From the IMG/VR virus record IMGVR_UViG_3300032053_000016, positions 1 through 64,000 of that record: 64,000 nucleotides of DNA, one strand, 5' to 3'. Numbering within the stretch: the first letter of the stretch is position 1; the number at the start of each line of letters is the position of its first letter. Shown here piece after piece: positions 1 through 6,320 of this stretch. Made by a program: the position numbers and the translations under genes. The notes under the pieces were generated by a model. It worked only from the letters and a program-made list of their open reading frames with translations, had not been told where the DNA came from and ran no database searches. The stretch comes from a virus.

Positions 1-164
1 GCGATCATGTCGTTGTGCGTGTCGTCGCTGCCCCACTCGCCCTTGGCGTCCGACCGCATCCAATCCGCGTCGTCGCGGATCTCGCTGTACTCGCCGTCGC
101 GCGGGTCGGCGCTGACGTTCGGGCCCGGATCCTTGCGTCTCGCCTGCATCGACTCGGCCCTCAT
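1..164 (-). CDS. Hypothetical acidic protein (3' part cut by window edge)
   Basis: This reading frame starts at ATG 164 and runs off the left edge, giving 54 residues. The ATG overlaps the TGA of the upstream GxVW gene as ATGA, which supports translational coupling. The visible part is hydrophilic and rich in Asp, Arg and Glu, with no recognisable domain. Function unknown. Confidence 0.55.
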   Translation of the reverse strand, partial: MRAESMQARRKDPGPNVSADPRDGEYSEIRDDADWMRSDAKGEWGSDDTHNDMI

Positions 165-367
165 GCTATTTGAATCGCCGCCATGTCGAACCAGATGTCC
201 GAGATCCCACGCACGTGGCCGATCGGCTCTATCTGCTCGCCGACCGTGAGGTCGGTCTCGAGGATCAGCACGTTCCACTCGGACTGCCCGTGTCGGCTGA
301 GCAGCAGGTACACGCCTGTCTTTGGCTCTGTGCGCGCCCACACCTCACCCGCGGCTCGGGTTGTCAC
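161..367 (-). CDS. GxVW-family small protein
   Basis: The protein has 68 residues from GTG 367. AAGEVW lies at residues 5-10, followed by a strand-like VYLLL and then WNVLILETD, the usual beta-rich pattern of the family. The start is set by a GTGA overlap with the stop of the upstream gene. No catalytic motif is visible. Function unknown; a small SH3-like barrel is my guess for the fold. Confidence 0.75.
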   Translation of the reverse strand: MTTRAAGEVWARTEPKTGVYLLLSRHGQSEWNVLILETDLTVGEQIEPIGHVRGISDIWFDMAAIQIA

Positions 368-525
368 CTCTTGTCCTGCGTCTTTGGCTCGCACCACACC
401 GTCGCCTCCGGGGCGGGCGTGCCGTCTGTGGACATCACGGCCTTCCACGCCTCGAGCTGCGTGCGGAACGTGCCCATGCGCGCGATGTGTCGGCACCTAG
501 CGTACCAGTAGACTTCCTCGTCCAT
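364..525 (-). CDS. Hypothetical 53-aa protein
   Basis: This short gene starts at ATG 525 and ends in TGA at 364-366, overlapping the next gene as GTGA. A TAGGGT hexamer ends 6 nt before the ATG, the leaderless promoter pattern seen throughout the window. The N-terminus is aromatic and Cys/His-containing (WYARCRHIA), and a W-C pair lies near the C-terminus. It does not show the GxVW motif. Function unknown. Confidence 0.6.
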   Translation of the reverse strand: MDEEVYWYARCRHIARMGTFRTQLEAWKAVMSTDGTPAPEATVWCEPKTQDKR

Positions 526-531
526 GCGCTC

Positions 532-537
532 ACCCTA
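532..537 (-). promoter_or_regulatory. Leaderless-type -10 element TAGGGT
   Basis: TAGGGT followed by 6 nt and then ATG 525. Its TAG is also the stop codon of the upstream gene (535-858). No Shine-Dalgarno is present. Confidence 0.6.
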
Positions 538-858
538 CCGCTTCCTGGGAGGATACGCGCTCTTGGGATCCACGTGCGGCCAACGTTCGGCCCACTCCCC
601 CTTCACGCGCGACGGGACCTGGATCGGCGCGTGGAACCCGCACGTGCACGCGCACGCGTACAGGAACCCGGCGTCGCTGCGTATCTGCTGGTGGCAGGCG
701 AGCACGTTGGCGCGTTGAGCCTTGAGCTCGGCTCGCGCTTGGGACCGACGTCGACGCTCGGCCCACGTGGCGATCCGCGTGACCCACGTCGCGCCCCACC
801 GCTTGGGGGCGGGCCGATCGGGGGTGGAGGAGGGTTCGCGGTAGGGGTGGTGGGTCAC
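535..858 (-). CDS. Hypothetical basic protein with Cys cluster
   Basis: The protein has 107 residues from GTG 858, which overlaps the upstream TGA as GTGA. An Arg/Ala-rich helical stretch in the middle is followed by a CACTC cluster, preceded by a C-H pair (ACHQQ), which may bind zinc. The C-terminus is Pro/Lys/Arg rich. A longer in-frame extension is possible but is ruled out by the coupling overlap. Function unknown. Confidence 0.6.
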   Translation of the reverse strand: MTHHPYREPSSTPDRPAPKRWGATWVTRIATWAERRRRSQARAELKAQRANVLACHQQIRSDAGFLYACACTCGFHAPIQVPSRVKGEWAERWPHVDPKSAYPPRKR

Positions 859-1031
859 GTGGAGCTCTCGGGTGGCTGGATCACGATCACCGTCGCGCTG
901 CCGTCCTCGACGCACCGCGCGAGCGTCGCGAGCAGCGACCACTGCTCGTGGTGGCCGGCGATCTTGACGCTCGCGCGTCGGCGCTCGCGTTGCTGACGCC
1001 TGGCTTGCTTCCTACGTGTCCTGTTCTTCAT
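855..1031 (-). CDS. Hypothetical 58-aa basic protein
   Basis: The gene starts at ATG 1031 and ends in TGA at 855-857. The first 20 residues are almost all Arg, Lys and Gln (RTRRKQARRQQRERRRA), followed by a short globular-looking segment with a W and the strand-like SATVIVIQP. It could be a nucleic-acid-binding peptide, but that is inference from charge only. Confidence 0.55.
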   Translation of the reverse strand: MKNRTRRKQARRQQRERRRASVKIAGHHEQWSLLATLARCVEDGSATVIVIQPPESST

Positions 1032-1059
1032 GGCTTTTCGGGTGGCTTTCGGGTGGGGA

Positions 1060-1075
1060 GCGAACTGCGGTTCGC
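1060..1075. repeat. Perfect inverted repeat in a small intergenic gap
   Basis: GCGAAC and GTTCGC flank a 4-nt loop, giving a perfect 6-bp stem between the stop of the 1099-1365 gene and the next start at 1031. No T-run follows on either strand, so it is not a standard terminator. It could be an operator or an mRNA processing signal. Confidence 0.35.
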
Positions 1076-1098
1076 AGTGCGCGCATTTTTGAGAGAAT

Positions 1099-1365
1099 TT
1101 ACGGGAGAGGGGCGGCCGAAACCCGTGGAGAAGAGAACATGTAGAACTCGGCGTCGCCTGCCTCCGGACCCATCAAACGAGACTTGGAGCTGGCGACGTC
1201 CCACCGCTCCTCGCTCACCCACACACACCTCCACGTCTCCATGTCACGAGCTAGCCAAGAGGCGTTGATCAAGTTGACGTGGCGGGACTCAAGCATGACG
1301 ACGCGCCACCTCTGTCCTTCGCCGTCGTGCGTCCACCACACCTGCCCGGCCTGCGGACGCTTCAC
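1099..1365 (-). CDS. GxVW-family small protein
   Basis: The protein has 88 residues. AGQVWW sits at residues 6-11, followed by WRVVMLES and a second aromatic strand. GTG 1365 overlaps the stop of the next upstream gene as GTGA and so fixes the start. The C-terminal 20 residues are longer than usual and lack the R-[IL]-[AT] ending. Function unknown. Confidence 0.75.
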   Translation of the reverse strand: MKRPQAGQVWWTHDGEGQRWRVVMLESRHVNLINASWLARDMETWRCVWVSEERWDVASSKSRLMGPEAGDAEFYMFSSPRVSAAPLP

Positions 1366-1559
1366 TTGACACCTGTCGTGAACATCGACAGCCACACACT
1401 CGAGTACTCGCACACCTCGCCGGGCCGCTCCCAACCGTTGGCCATGTGGTGACCTTCGATCACCAGCGCGTGCCACTCTGTGTGGTCGTCTCTGGACTGC
1501 CGCACCAGCAGGTACATGCCAGGAGGGTTGACGTGCGCGCGTAGTTCGCCAGACTTCAC
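1362..1559 (-). CDS. GxVW-family small protein (degenerate motif)
   Basis: The protein has 65 residues from GTG 1559 (GTGA overlap upstream). The motif is reduced to SGELR, but the following strands MYLLVRQ and WHALVIEG match the family layout. Function unknown. Confidence 0.65.
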   Translation of the reverse strand: MKSGELRAHVNPPGMYLLVRQSRDDHTEWHALVIEGHHMANGWERPGEVCEYSSVWLSMFTTGVK

Positions 1560-1762
1560 GCCTCCAACCGCGTCCAGTGCTTGGCGAGGTCGACGCAGAT
1601 CCCAAGTTTGCCGACGTGTGGGTCGCCGTGCCGGTCGTCGTCTTGCTGAAGGATGAGCACTTCGGAGTAGCGTCGCGTGTCTTGCCCCCCGCCGAAACCG
1701 CAGTCTCGAACGACCACCACCACGCTGCGCTCGCAGATCCATGTCGTGCCAACTGTGGCCAT
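1556..1762 (-). CDS. GxVW-family-like small protein
   Basis: The protein has 68 residues from ATG 1762 (TGATG); a GTG one codon earlier would give GTGA. It begins ATVGTTWICE and then has a run of valines (SVVVVVRD) and SEVLILQQ, in the same strand order as its neighbours. It ends W-T-R-L-E-A. Function unknown. Confidence 0.6.
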   Translation of the reverse strand: MATVGTTWICERSVVVVVRDCGFGGGQDTRRYSEVLILQQDDDRHGDPHVGKLGICVDLAKHWTRLEA

Positions 1763-1953
1763 CACTCCACAAGCTCCATCGGGTGCTCGCAGAACTCGTG
1801 CGACGGCCACGAGAACGTGTACCCGGCCAGCGCGACGCCTGTGCGACCCTCGTGCAGATACATGGCCGTGACACGCTTGGGGGTGAGTCTCACGATCACA
1901 CGCCATGTGTCCGTCATCGGGTTGCGCCACACCTGACCCAGCTTGAGCGTCAT
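1762..1953 (-). CDS. GxVW-family small protein
   Basis: The protein has 63 residues from ATG 1953, which overlaps the upstream stop as ATGA; an ATG five codons earlier is rejected for that reason. LKLGQVWRN is followed by WRVIVRLTP and a final Glu-rich tail. Function unknown. Confidence 0.75.
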   Translation of the reverse strand: MTLKLGQVWRNPMTDTWRVIVRLTPKRVTAMYLHEGRTGVALAGYTFSWPSHEFCEHPMELVE

Positions 1954-2162
1954 TCTAACCTCATCCATGTCCCGTGACCTTTGTCAGGCCCACCCCAGTC
2001 ATCCATCTCGTTCGCGTTCACGAATTCACCTGTCTCAACCCTGAGAACTGTGTGACGTGTGTGTTCGCGCGATTGTGCGGATCGCACGACTATGTGAATC
2101 CCGTTCCAACCTACAAGGTCGATCCCTTCCCACACTTGGCCGACGCGGTCGACGAACTTCAT
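1950..2162 (-). CDS. GxVW-family small protein
   Basis: The protein has 70 residues with DRVGQVWEG at residues 5-13, then GIHIVVRS, VLRVETGEFV and the C-terminal W-M-R-L-E. ATGA overlap joins it to the upstream gene. It is one of the clearest family members. Function unknown. Confidence 0.8.
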   Translation of the reverse strand: MKFVDRVGQVWEGIDLVGWNGIHIVVRSAQSREHTRHTVLRVETGEFVNANEMDDWGGPDKGHGTWMRLE

Positions 2163-2644
2163 GTTTTCTCCTCAAAAGGCCACCACGCAGGTGCCGAGGC
2201 TCGTGGTGCCCAACGGGCGAACCGAGCCTTATCGCCGATGTAATAACGACGATATGCCTCAACAATGTCCAGATCTGCTGTCTGCGTCTTCCAAGGCTCT
2301 TTGATAGCTCGAGCGAATAACGTCAAACCTACGTCAGACAGATCAGGCGTTGTGTTAACACACTGCTCGATGATTTCCTGCGTGACGTGAACACGGTTGT
2401 AGCGACGTGTATACTCCTCACACAAGGCAAAAGCGTGGACAGCAAGCCACTTGTAGTTTGACAACGAGGAACGTACCCACTTGCTACAAGGGTGGTTGAA
2501 GTGTGTGTGCTTGTAACGGGTCGTATCAGGAGGCAACGCCGTGATCAACAGCTGTGCTGACTCGAGCACCATCTTGACCACATGTTTGTTGCATTGCTGT
2601 TGAGCGGCAGTAACAGGGTCAACGTCAAGAACAAAGACGTTCAT
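2159..2644 (-). CDS. Conserved phage protein with N-terminal FVLD-DP...CNKHVVKM motif
   Basis: The protein has 161 residues and begins MNVFVLDVDP, then AAQQQCNKHVVKMVLESAQL. I recognise this signature from many phage and some giant-virus proteins. Some databases label them pyrimidine-dimer DNA glycosylase, but most leave them unnamed, and I cannot confirm an enzymatic role. It lies inside the GxVW array with ATGA overlaps on both sides, so it is co-transcribed with it. A role in DNA repair is possible; function is treated as unknown. Confidence 0.6.
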   Translation of the reverse strand: MNVFVLDVDPVTAAQQQCNKHVVKMVLESAQLLITALPPDTTRYKHTHFNHPCSKWVRSSLSNYKWLAVHAFALCEEYTRRYNRVHVTQEIIEQCVNTTPDLSDVGLTLFARAIKEPWKTQTADLDIVEAYRRYYIGDKARFARWAPRASAPAWWPFEEKT

Positions 2645-2862
2645 CAGCCCAGCCTCTCACCGCGAATGTCGTCCATGTTCTCGCTCCAACGGTTCGGCGT
2701 GGCGTGAAAGATCTTGCCGGTCGCCAAGCACAGGCAGCGCCACAGTGATTCTTTTGAACACGTTGGCGTCCACAGCTCAAGCAGCACGCTCGGCTGCATC
2801 TCCTCGAAGTCAGGAGTGGCAAGCATCCACACCTGCCCGACCGCTGGCTCGTCGATCCTCAT
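2644..2862 (-). CDS. GxVW-family small protein
   Basis: The protein has 72 residues from ATG 2862 (ATGA overlap; the ATG at 2880 is rejected). EPAVGQVWML is followed by PSVLLELW, a CLCLATGKIF segment and NRWSE. This middle and C-terminal part closely resembles the gene at 4396-4626, so the two look like a recent duplicate pair. Confidence 0.78.
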   Translation of the reverse strand: MRIDEPAVGQVWMLATPDFEEMQPSVLLELWTPTCSKESLWRCLCLATGKIFHATPNRWSENMDDIRGERLG

Positions 2863-3065
2863 GCCACCCTCACCATCCATTGTTTGAGAAACTCTCGCAT
2901 GTGGATCGTGTACGTCTTGCCCGCGAGCTCACGTGGACGTAAACCGTCTTTAAGAAACCCATCGTCAAGGAACATCGCTGTCACGAACCCAAGCTCGTCA
3001 GGATCTGTGATGATCAAGCGCAAGACGCCTGACTCGGTGTGAGTGTACACTTGGTTGGCTCTCAC
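2859..3065 (-). CDS. GxVW-family-like small protein
   Basis: The protein has 68 residues from GTG 3065 (GTGA). The motif appears as RANQVYTHT, followed by VLRLIITD and VTAMFLDDG. It ends M-V-R-V-A, matching the family ending. Function unknown. Confidence 0.7.
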   Translation of the reverse strand: MRANQVYTHTESGVLRLIITDPDELGFVTAMFLDDGFLKDGLRPRELAGKTYTIHMREFLKQWMVRVA

Positions 3066-3289
3066 CACTGCTTTCGATTGCTCATCGATGTCCACGGCAC
3101 GTCTTTCTTCTCATAGACGTGTGTTAAGTCCCAACCTGCATCATCCCCTGGTTCTAAGCAGACGACAGGATGTCGCCAAAGCGCATCATCATCAGTTGGT
3201 GAATTGATTGGTTTCCCGATGATGAGAAACAGCCTGTTGTAAATGGTCCACACTTCGCCGGTTCTGTCAGGAGGAGGAGGAGACGTCAC
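3062..3289 (-). CDS. GxVW-family small protein
   Basis: The protein has 75 residues. A short Pro-rich N-terminus leads into DRTGEVWTIY, then LFLIIGKP and HPVVCLEPGD. ATG 3289 overlaps the upstream stop as ATGA. Function unknown. Confidence 0.75.
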   Translation of the reverse strand: MTSPPPPDRTGEVWTIYNRLFLIIGKPINSPTDDDALWRHPVVCLEPGDDAGWDLTHVYEKKDVPWTSMSNRKQW

Positions 3290-3555
3290 GTTGACGCTCG
3301 AAACAGCGCGAACGGCGAGTTGTTATCGATGTTTGTCCACCCTCGAAACGTTATCTCTGTAAGAGGAGGATCACCTACTTCCGCGCTGATCAGCATGCAT
3401 CGCACTTCATCGTCGTGGCTCAAGACATCGTCGAGAAGGACAAACAAGTAATCAGGCTTCTCCACAGCGAACGCGTCGCCCGCCCTGAGCCTGAGTGACC
3501 AGAACGTCGCGACGTGATCGCGCGTCCAACCTTCTCTAAGGGCGACCGTCGGCAT
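3286..3555 (-). CDS. GxVW-family-like small protein
   Basis: The protein has 89 residues from ATG 3555, overlapping the upstream gene by 20 nt because no later start codon precedes the motif. RAGDAFAV is followed by YLFVLLDD and CMLISAEVGD, the family strand order. Function unknown. Confidence 0.6.
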   Translation of the reverse strand: MPTVALREGWTRDHVATFWSLRLRAGDAFAVEKPDYLFVLLDDVLSHDDEVRCMLISAEVGDPPLTEITFRGWTNIDNNSPFALFRAST

Positions 3556-3718
3556 CGCACAGTTCCAACTGAAGCTTCTTCACCTCGGTTCGCGCATCTT
3601 GTAGGTCGAGCGCGAGCCGCACGATGGCGAGCGCGGAGACCGGGCCGGCCGACCCGGCGCGACACCCGTCGTTCTCGATCAGCTCTTCTAGGATCTCGTC
3701 GGCGACTCGTTTCCTCAT
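3536..3718 (-). CDS. Hypothetical 60-aa helical protein
   Basis: The protein has 60 residues from ATG 3718. A TAAGGT hexamer ends 6 nt upstream, so this gene probably heads the transcription unit running left to position 1. The sequence is helical, with heptad-like ALDLQDARTEVKKLQLEL suggesting a short coiled coil. It is not a GxVW member. Function unknown. Confidence 0.6.
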   Translation of the reverse strand: MRKRVADEILEELIENDGCRAGSAGPVSALAIVRLALDLQDARTEVKKLQLELCDADGRP

Positions 3719-3724
3719 GACGCA

Positions 3725-3730
3725 ACCTTA
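3725..3730 (-). promoter_or_regulatory. Leaderless-type -10 element TAAGGT
   Basis: TAAGGT, 6 nt, ATG 3718. No Shine-Dalgarno. It lies in the small gap after the 3760-3981 gene. Confidence 0.6.
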
Positions 3731-3759
3731 CACCTGCGACGGCGGGAACGGTTCTCTTA

Positions 3760-3981
3760 TCACGCGATCAGCTTAGACTGGCTGTGCCACAGCGCGTCCT
3801 CGCTGAACACCACAACGTCTCCTGACTTGTAGTACAAGTTGTCTTCTACGTTGAGGATCAACGACTCCATCTTGCGTCTCCCCTTGCGAGCCTTGCCCAC
3901 CCACCGCAGTGTCACGAAGATCGTGGGAACAACCGACCACCCTTGCCACTCGCGTGTTTGCCCAGGTGCAAGAGGAGTCAC
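3760..3981 (-). CDS. GxVW-family-like small protein
   Basis: The protein has 73 residues from GTG 3981 (GTGA). The N-terminus reads LAPGQTREW, then PTIFVTLRW, SLILNVED and SGDVVVF. The W of the motif is displaced, so membership rests on context and strand pattern. Function unknown. Confidence 0.6.
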   Translation of the reverse strand: MTPLAPGQTREWQGWSVVPTIFVTLRWVGKARKGRRKMESLILNVEDNLYYKSGDVVVFSEDALWHSQSKLIA

Positions 3982-4178
3982 AGCTTGCTGAACCCTCGGT
4001 TGTTGCAGTCGACGATGCAAACGTGACCTTCTAAGTCGGGCCTGAACGTTGACACGTGGATCAGGGCTTTAGCCTCGTTGTGCGCGCCTGGCTCCTCAAG
4101 GTACGTGAGCAGAACGTGACCCGAAGACTTGTTGCTCGTCTCCCACGTCGTCCCTGTCAACGGCTCACGCTTGCTCAC
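3978..4178 (-). CDS. GxVW-family small protein
   Basis: The protein has 66 residues from GTG 4178 (GTGA). LTGTTWET is followed by HVLLTYLEE and ALIHVSTF. Function unknown. Confidence 0.68.
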   Translation of the reverse strand: MSKREPLTGTTWETSNKSSGHVLLTYLEEPGAHNEAKALIHVSTFRPDLEGHVCIVDCNNRGFSKL

Positions 4179-4399
4179 GTGATCCTCACCCAGTTGGTGG
4201 GGTTGGGACGGTTATTTTCACTTGACGTCAACACGTCCTCTTTAGCGGTGTCGATCTGCATTCCTAGACGACCAGCCGCGTCATCGACGCGATAGATGAT
4301 GAACGTGTTGTGTATTCTGTCAAGCATGTTGTGCCAGCCTGTGATCACCTCGATCGAGCCGCCGATCTCCCACACTTGGCCGATCCTAGGGTTGATCAC
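4175..4399 (-). CDS. GxVW-family small protein
   Basis: The protein has 74 residues from GTG 4399 (GTGA). PRIGQVWEIG is followed by IEVITGW, TFIIYRVDDAAGRLG and the C-terminal NWVRIT. It has all four family segments. Function unknown. Confidence 0.8.
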   Translation of the reverse strand: MINPRIGQVWEIGGSIEVITGWHNMLDRIHNTFIIYRVDDAAGRLGMQIDTAKEDVLTSSENNRPNPTNWVRIT

Positions 4400-4626
4400 G
4401 CTAGCCTCACTCCAACAAGATGATCAGCTAAGTCATCAGGAAATCGTTCCACGTCCCGCCAACGGTTCAGTGAAGCGTTGAAGATCGACCCGTCTATCAA
4501 ACACAAACACACCCAGTAACGCTCTCCATTTGATGACACGCGACTCTCAAGCAACAGCGCTGGCTCAAGACGATGCTCGTGACTCGTTAGTTGCCACACT
4601 TGGCCGGTTTCCAGCTCACACAACAC
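4396..4626 (-). CDS. GxVW-family small protein
   Basis: The protein has 76 residues from GTG 4626, with a TTG one codon later as the alternative. The overlap with the upstream stop is 11 nt. ETGQVWQL, PALLLES, VCLCLIDGSIF and NRWRD follow in order, and the ending is VRLA. The stretch CLCLIDGSIFNASLNRW mirrors the 2644-2862 gene. Confidence 0.75.
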   Translation of the reverse strand: MLCELETGQVWQLTSHEHRLEPALLLESRVSSNGERYWVCLCLIDGSIFNASLNRWRDVERFPDDLADHLVGVRLA

Positions 4627-4828
4627 GGTTGCACCGCTGAAACATCCAAGCTTCGTCGATCGACGTCGTGATGCTGAAATCTTGTGATTGAGAGTCAAGG
4701 ATCAGTGCGTCCCACCACGGGTATGTTTCGTTGTGACGTTCAAGTAACACAAATATGAAATTATATCTTCGGTGTGTGCCCGAGAAAAGGAACACGTCGC
4801 CAGGCATCAAGTACCATTCGCCGCTCAT
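4616..4828 (-). CDS. GxVW-family-like small protein
   Basis: The protein has 70 residues from ATG 4828 (ATGA). The motif is MPGDVFLFSG, in which W is replaced by F, then NFIFVLLERH and WWDALILDS. Function unknown. Confidence 0.7.
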   Translation of the reverse strand: MSGEWYLMPGDVFLFSGTHRRYNFIFVLLERHNETYPWWDALILDSQSQDFSITTSIDEAWMFQRCNRVV

Positions 4829-5049
4829 GCCGTCCCCAGCACGATGAGCTCAGAGTGGGTGAACAACGGCTCGTTTAAACGGTAATTTTTGTGTACGCCG
4901 ACGTGAGCACCTGCTGTCAACTTCTCGACGTAGAGGAACAGCACGGTCGCGTGGAACTGTGTGCACTTTAAGACAACGTAGATGATGTGCCCGCATTCGT
5001 CGTGAACCCCGTCGCCGTACTCACGTACTTCACCGACGTCGAACCTCAC
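4825..5049 (-). CDS. GxVW-family-like small protein
   Basis: The protein has 74 residues from GTG 5049 (GTGA; the longer in-frame extension is rejected). DVGEVREYG is followed by HIIYVVLKC and ATVLFLYVE. Function unknown. Confidence 0.68.
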   Translation of the reverse strand: MRFDVGEVREYGDGVHDECGHIIYVVLKCTQFHATVLFLYVEKLTAGAHVGVHKNYRLNEPLFTHSELIVLGTA

Positions 5050-5273
5050 ACGAGCACCGTTGTTTCTTCCACAAGCCACGAGTTGAAAGCGTCGACGATC
5101 TTCCCGGCCGGAGGGATGTACGCCTCCTGCATGCCTGTCACCTCCAATGTGAGCACAGACCACCCGACGCCGACAGATGCCAATACGAGATAGACGCTGT
5201 CGCCGGTGGCACCCACATGGATGCGAGTCTGCCCTGGTTCCACGGGCACTTGATCACGCGGCTGGATCATCAC
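5046..5273 (-). CDS. GxVW-family-like small protein
   Basis: The protein has 75 residues from GTG 5273 (GTGA; the next codon is ATG). VEPGQTRIHV is followed by SVYLVLASV and WSVLTLEVTG. Function unknown. Confidence 0.65.
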   Translation of the reverse strand: MMIQPRDQVPVEPGQTRIHVGATGDSVYLVLASVGVGWSVLTLEVTGMQEAYIPPAGKIVDAFNSWLVEETTVLV

Positions 5274-5617
5274 GCTGGCTCGATCCATTTCTTGCTGGTG
5301 CAGAGGTGAGGTGCATGTGTGAAGCGATCGTCTCTCCCATCAAGCGGGACGATGAGCACCGCGTCAAGGTGGCCGCCAGCTTCGTGCTTCTTGAGCTCAC
5401 GCACCACGAGCAGTAGCTCACCAGCTGGGATGCGTTCGCCCCACCTGAAATGCTCAAGCGTCCACGTGACTGTCGCGCTCCCTCCACCCATCCTCGGTGC
5501 TGCCGCGATCGCCTTGTAGATGCTCGGTCCGGCGTACCGCTCCGCACGCAGGCGATCGCAGAGGCAGCAACCACACGGTTGATCGTGCTCTCGACGCGTG
5601 CTGTTGATCGGGCTCAC
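5270..5617 (-). CDS. Hypothetical protein with CGCCLC motif
   Basis: The protein has 115 residues from GTG 5617. TAAAGT ends 6 nt upstream, so it heads a transcription unit running left. The N-terminus carries CGCCLCDRLRAER, a possible metal site. The rest is beta-rich (ELLLVVRELKKH, DAVLIVPLDG), loosely like the GxVW proteins but without the motif. Function unknown. Confidence 0.6.
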   Translation of the reverse strand: MSPINSTRREHDQPCGCCLCDRLRAERYAGPSIYKAIAAAPRMGGGSATVTWTLEHFRWGERIPAGELLLVVRELKKHEAGGHLDAVLIVPLDGRDDRFTHAPHLCTSKKWIEPA

Positions 5618-5623
5618 GAATCC

Positions 5624-5629
5624 ACTTTA
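5624..5629 (-). promoter_or_regulatory. Leaderless-type -10 element TAAAGT
   Basis: TAAAGT, 6 nt, GTG 5617. It overlaps the stop region of the 5627-5896 gene. Confidence 0.6.
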
Positions 5630-5896
5630 CCACACCCTTCTCTGACAGTCGCTCTCGGTAAGCGCGGTCGACTCCATGAACCAGATGGCGTGCTCGTCGT
5701 GCTCAAGGATCTCGCCAGCCTTGTACGGAGCGTACGTTGAGTGAAGAACGAACGAACGTCCTATCCGTCCAGTGGCGCTGGGACCTGAGCTTCCGCTGTG
5801 TTCTACGACGAGGTATATCGACTCTTCGTTACCTGATGAGTACACGCGTATCGCACCTGTGAAGCAGGTGCCCTGGGGTGGGATGTTGAAGCTCAC
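5627..5896 (-). CDS. GxVW-family-like small protein
   Basis: The protein has 89 residues from GTG 5896 (GTGA). PPQGTCFTGAIRVY is followed by SIYLVVEHSG and RSFVLHSTY. The Trp of the motif is absent; the layout and context support membership. Function unknown. Confidence 0.6.
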   Translation of the reverse strand: MSFNIPPQGTCFTGAIRVYSSGNEESIYLVVEHSGSSGPSATGRIGRSFVLHSTYAPYKAGEILEHDEHAIWFMESTALTESDCQRRVW

Positions 5897-6105
5897 TCGA
5901 CCTTCTCCCACCCGAGCTTCGGAAGGTTGAAGACTGTCTCCACATCGCCTGTCAACAGGTCAAGCGAGACCCAGTCGTTGTACTCTGGGTTGTGTGTGTT
6001 TGGCCCGATCATCTCGATCAGGAGGACAGGGTACCACTCGACTGCGTCTGTCTCGCTTGACCACGTGCACCACTCCCACACGTCGCCACGCTCGACGACC
6101 CTCAC
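5893..6105 (-). CDS. GxVW-family small protein
   Basis: The protein has 70 residues from GTG 6105 (GTGA). ERGDVWEWCTW is followed by WYPVLLIEM and VSLDLLTGDVETV. Function unknown. Confidence 0.78.
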   Translation of the reverse strand: MRVVERGDVWEWCTWSSETDAVEWYPVLLIEMIGPNTHNPEYNDWVSLDLLTGDVETVFNLPKLGWEKVE

Positions 6106-6302
6106 GTGATCCTCTTGTAATGCATCAGCAAGCTGACCGACCTTGGGTGGTAGAGCTCACCCGGAAGGATGAACACGTTTGTCGAGTGGAGGACGAAGCA
6201 CGTCGCCTCGTCGTGATGCGCGATAACGTCATCACGGTCCACGACAAGGAGCAACACACTGGCATCCCCTTCCCACACTGAACCGATCGACACGATGGGC
6301 AT
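6102..6302 (-). CDS. GxVW-family small protein
   Basis: The protein has 66 residues from ATG 6302; an in-frame TTG at 6311 is an alternative. SIGSVWEGD is followed by VLLLVVDRDD, CFVLHST and the ending YKRIT. It lies 18 nt downstream of rtcB and is probably co-transcribed with it. Confidence 0.72.
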   Translation of the reverse strand: MPIVSIGSVWEGDASVLLLVVDRDDVIAHHDEATCFVLHSTNVFILPGELYHPRSVSLLMHYKRIT

Positions 6303-6320
6303 GTTGTTCAAGGTGACACG

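Noticed and set aside
322-996. A 224-residue open frame on the plus strand
   Set aside because: It is a high-GC shadow of three coupled minus-strand genes; composition is Arg/Pro-rich and no start or domain is supported.
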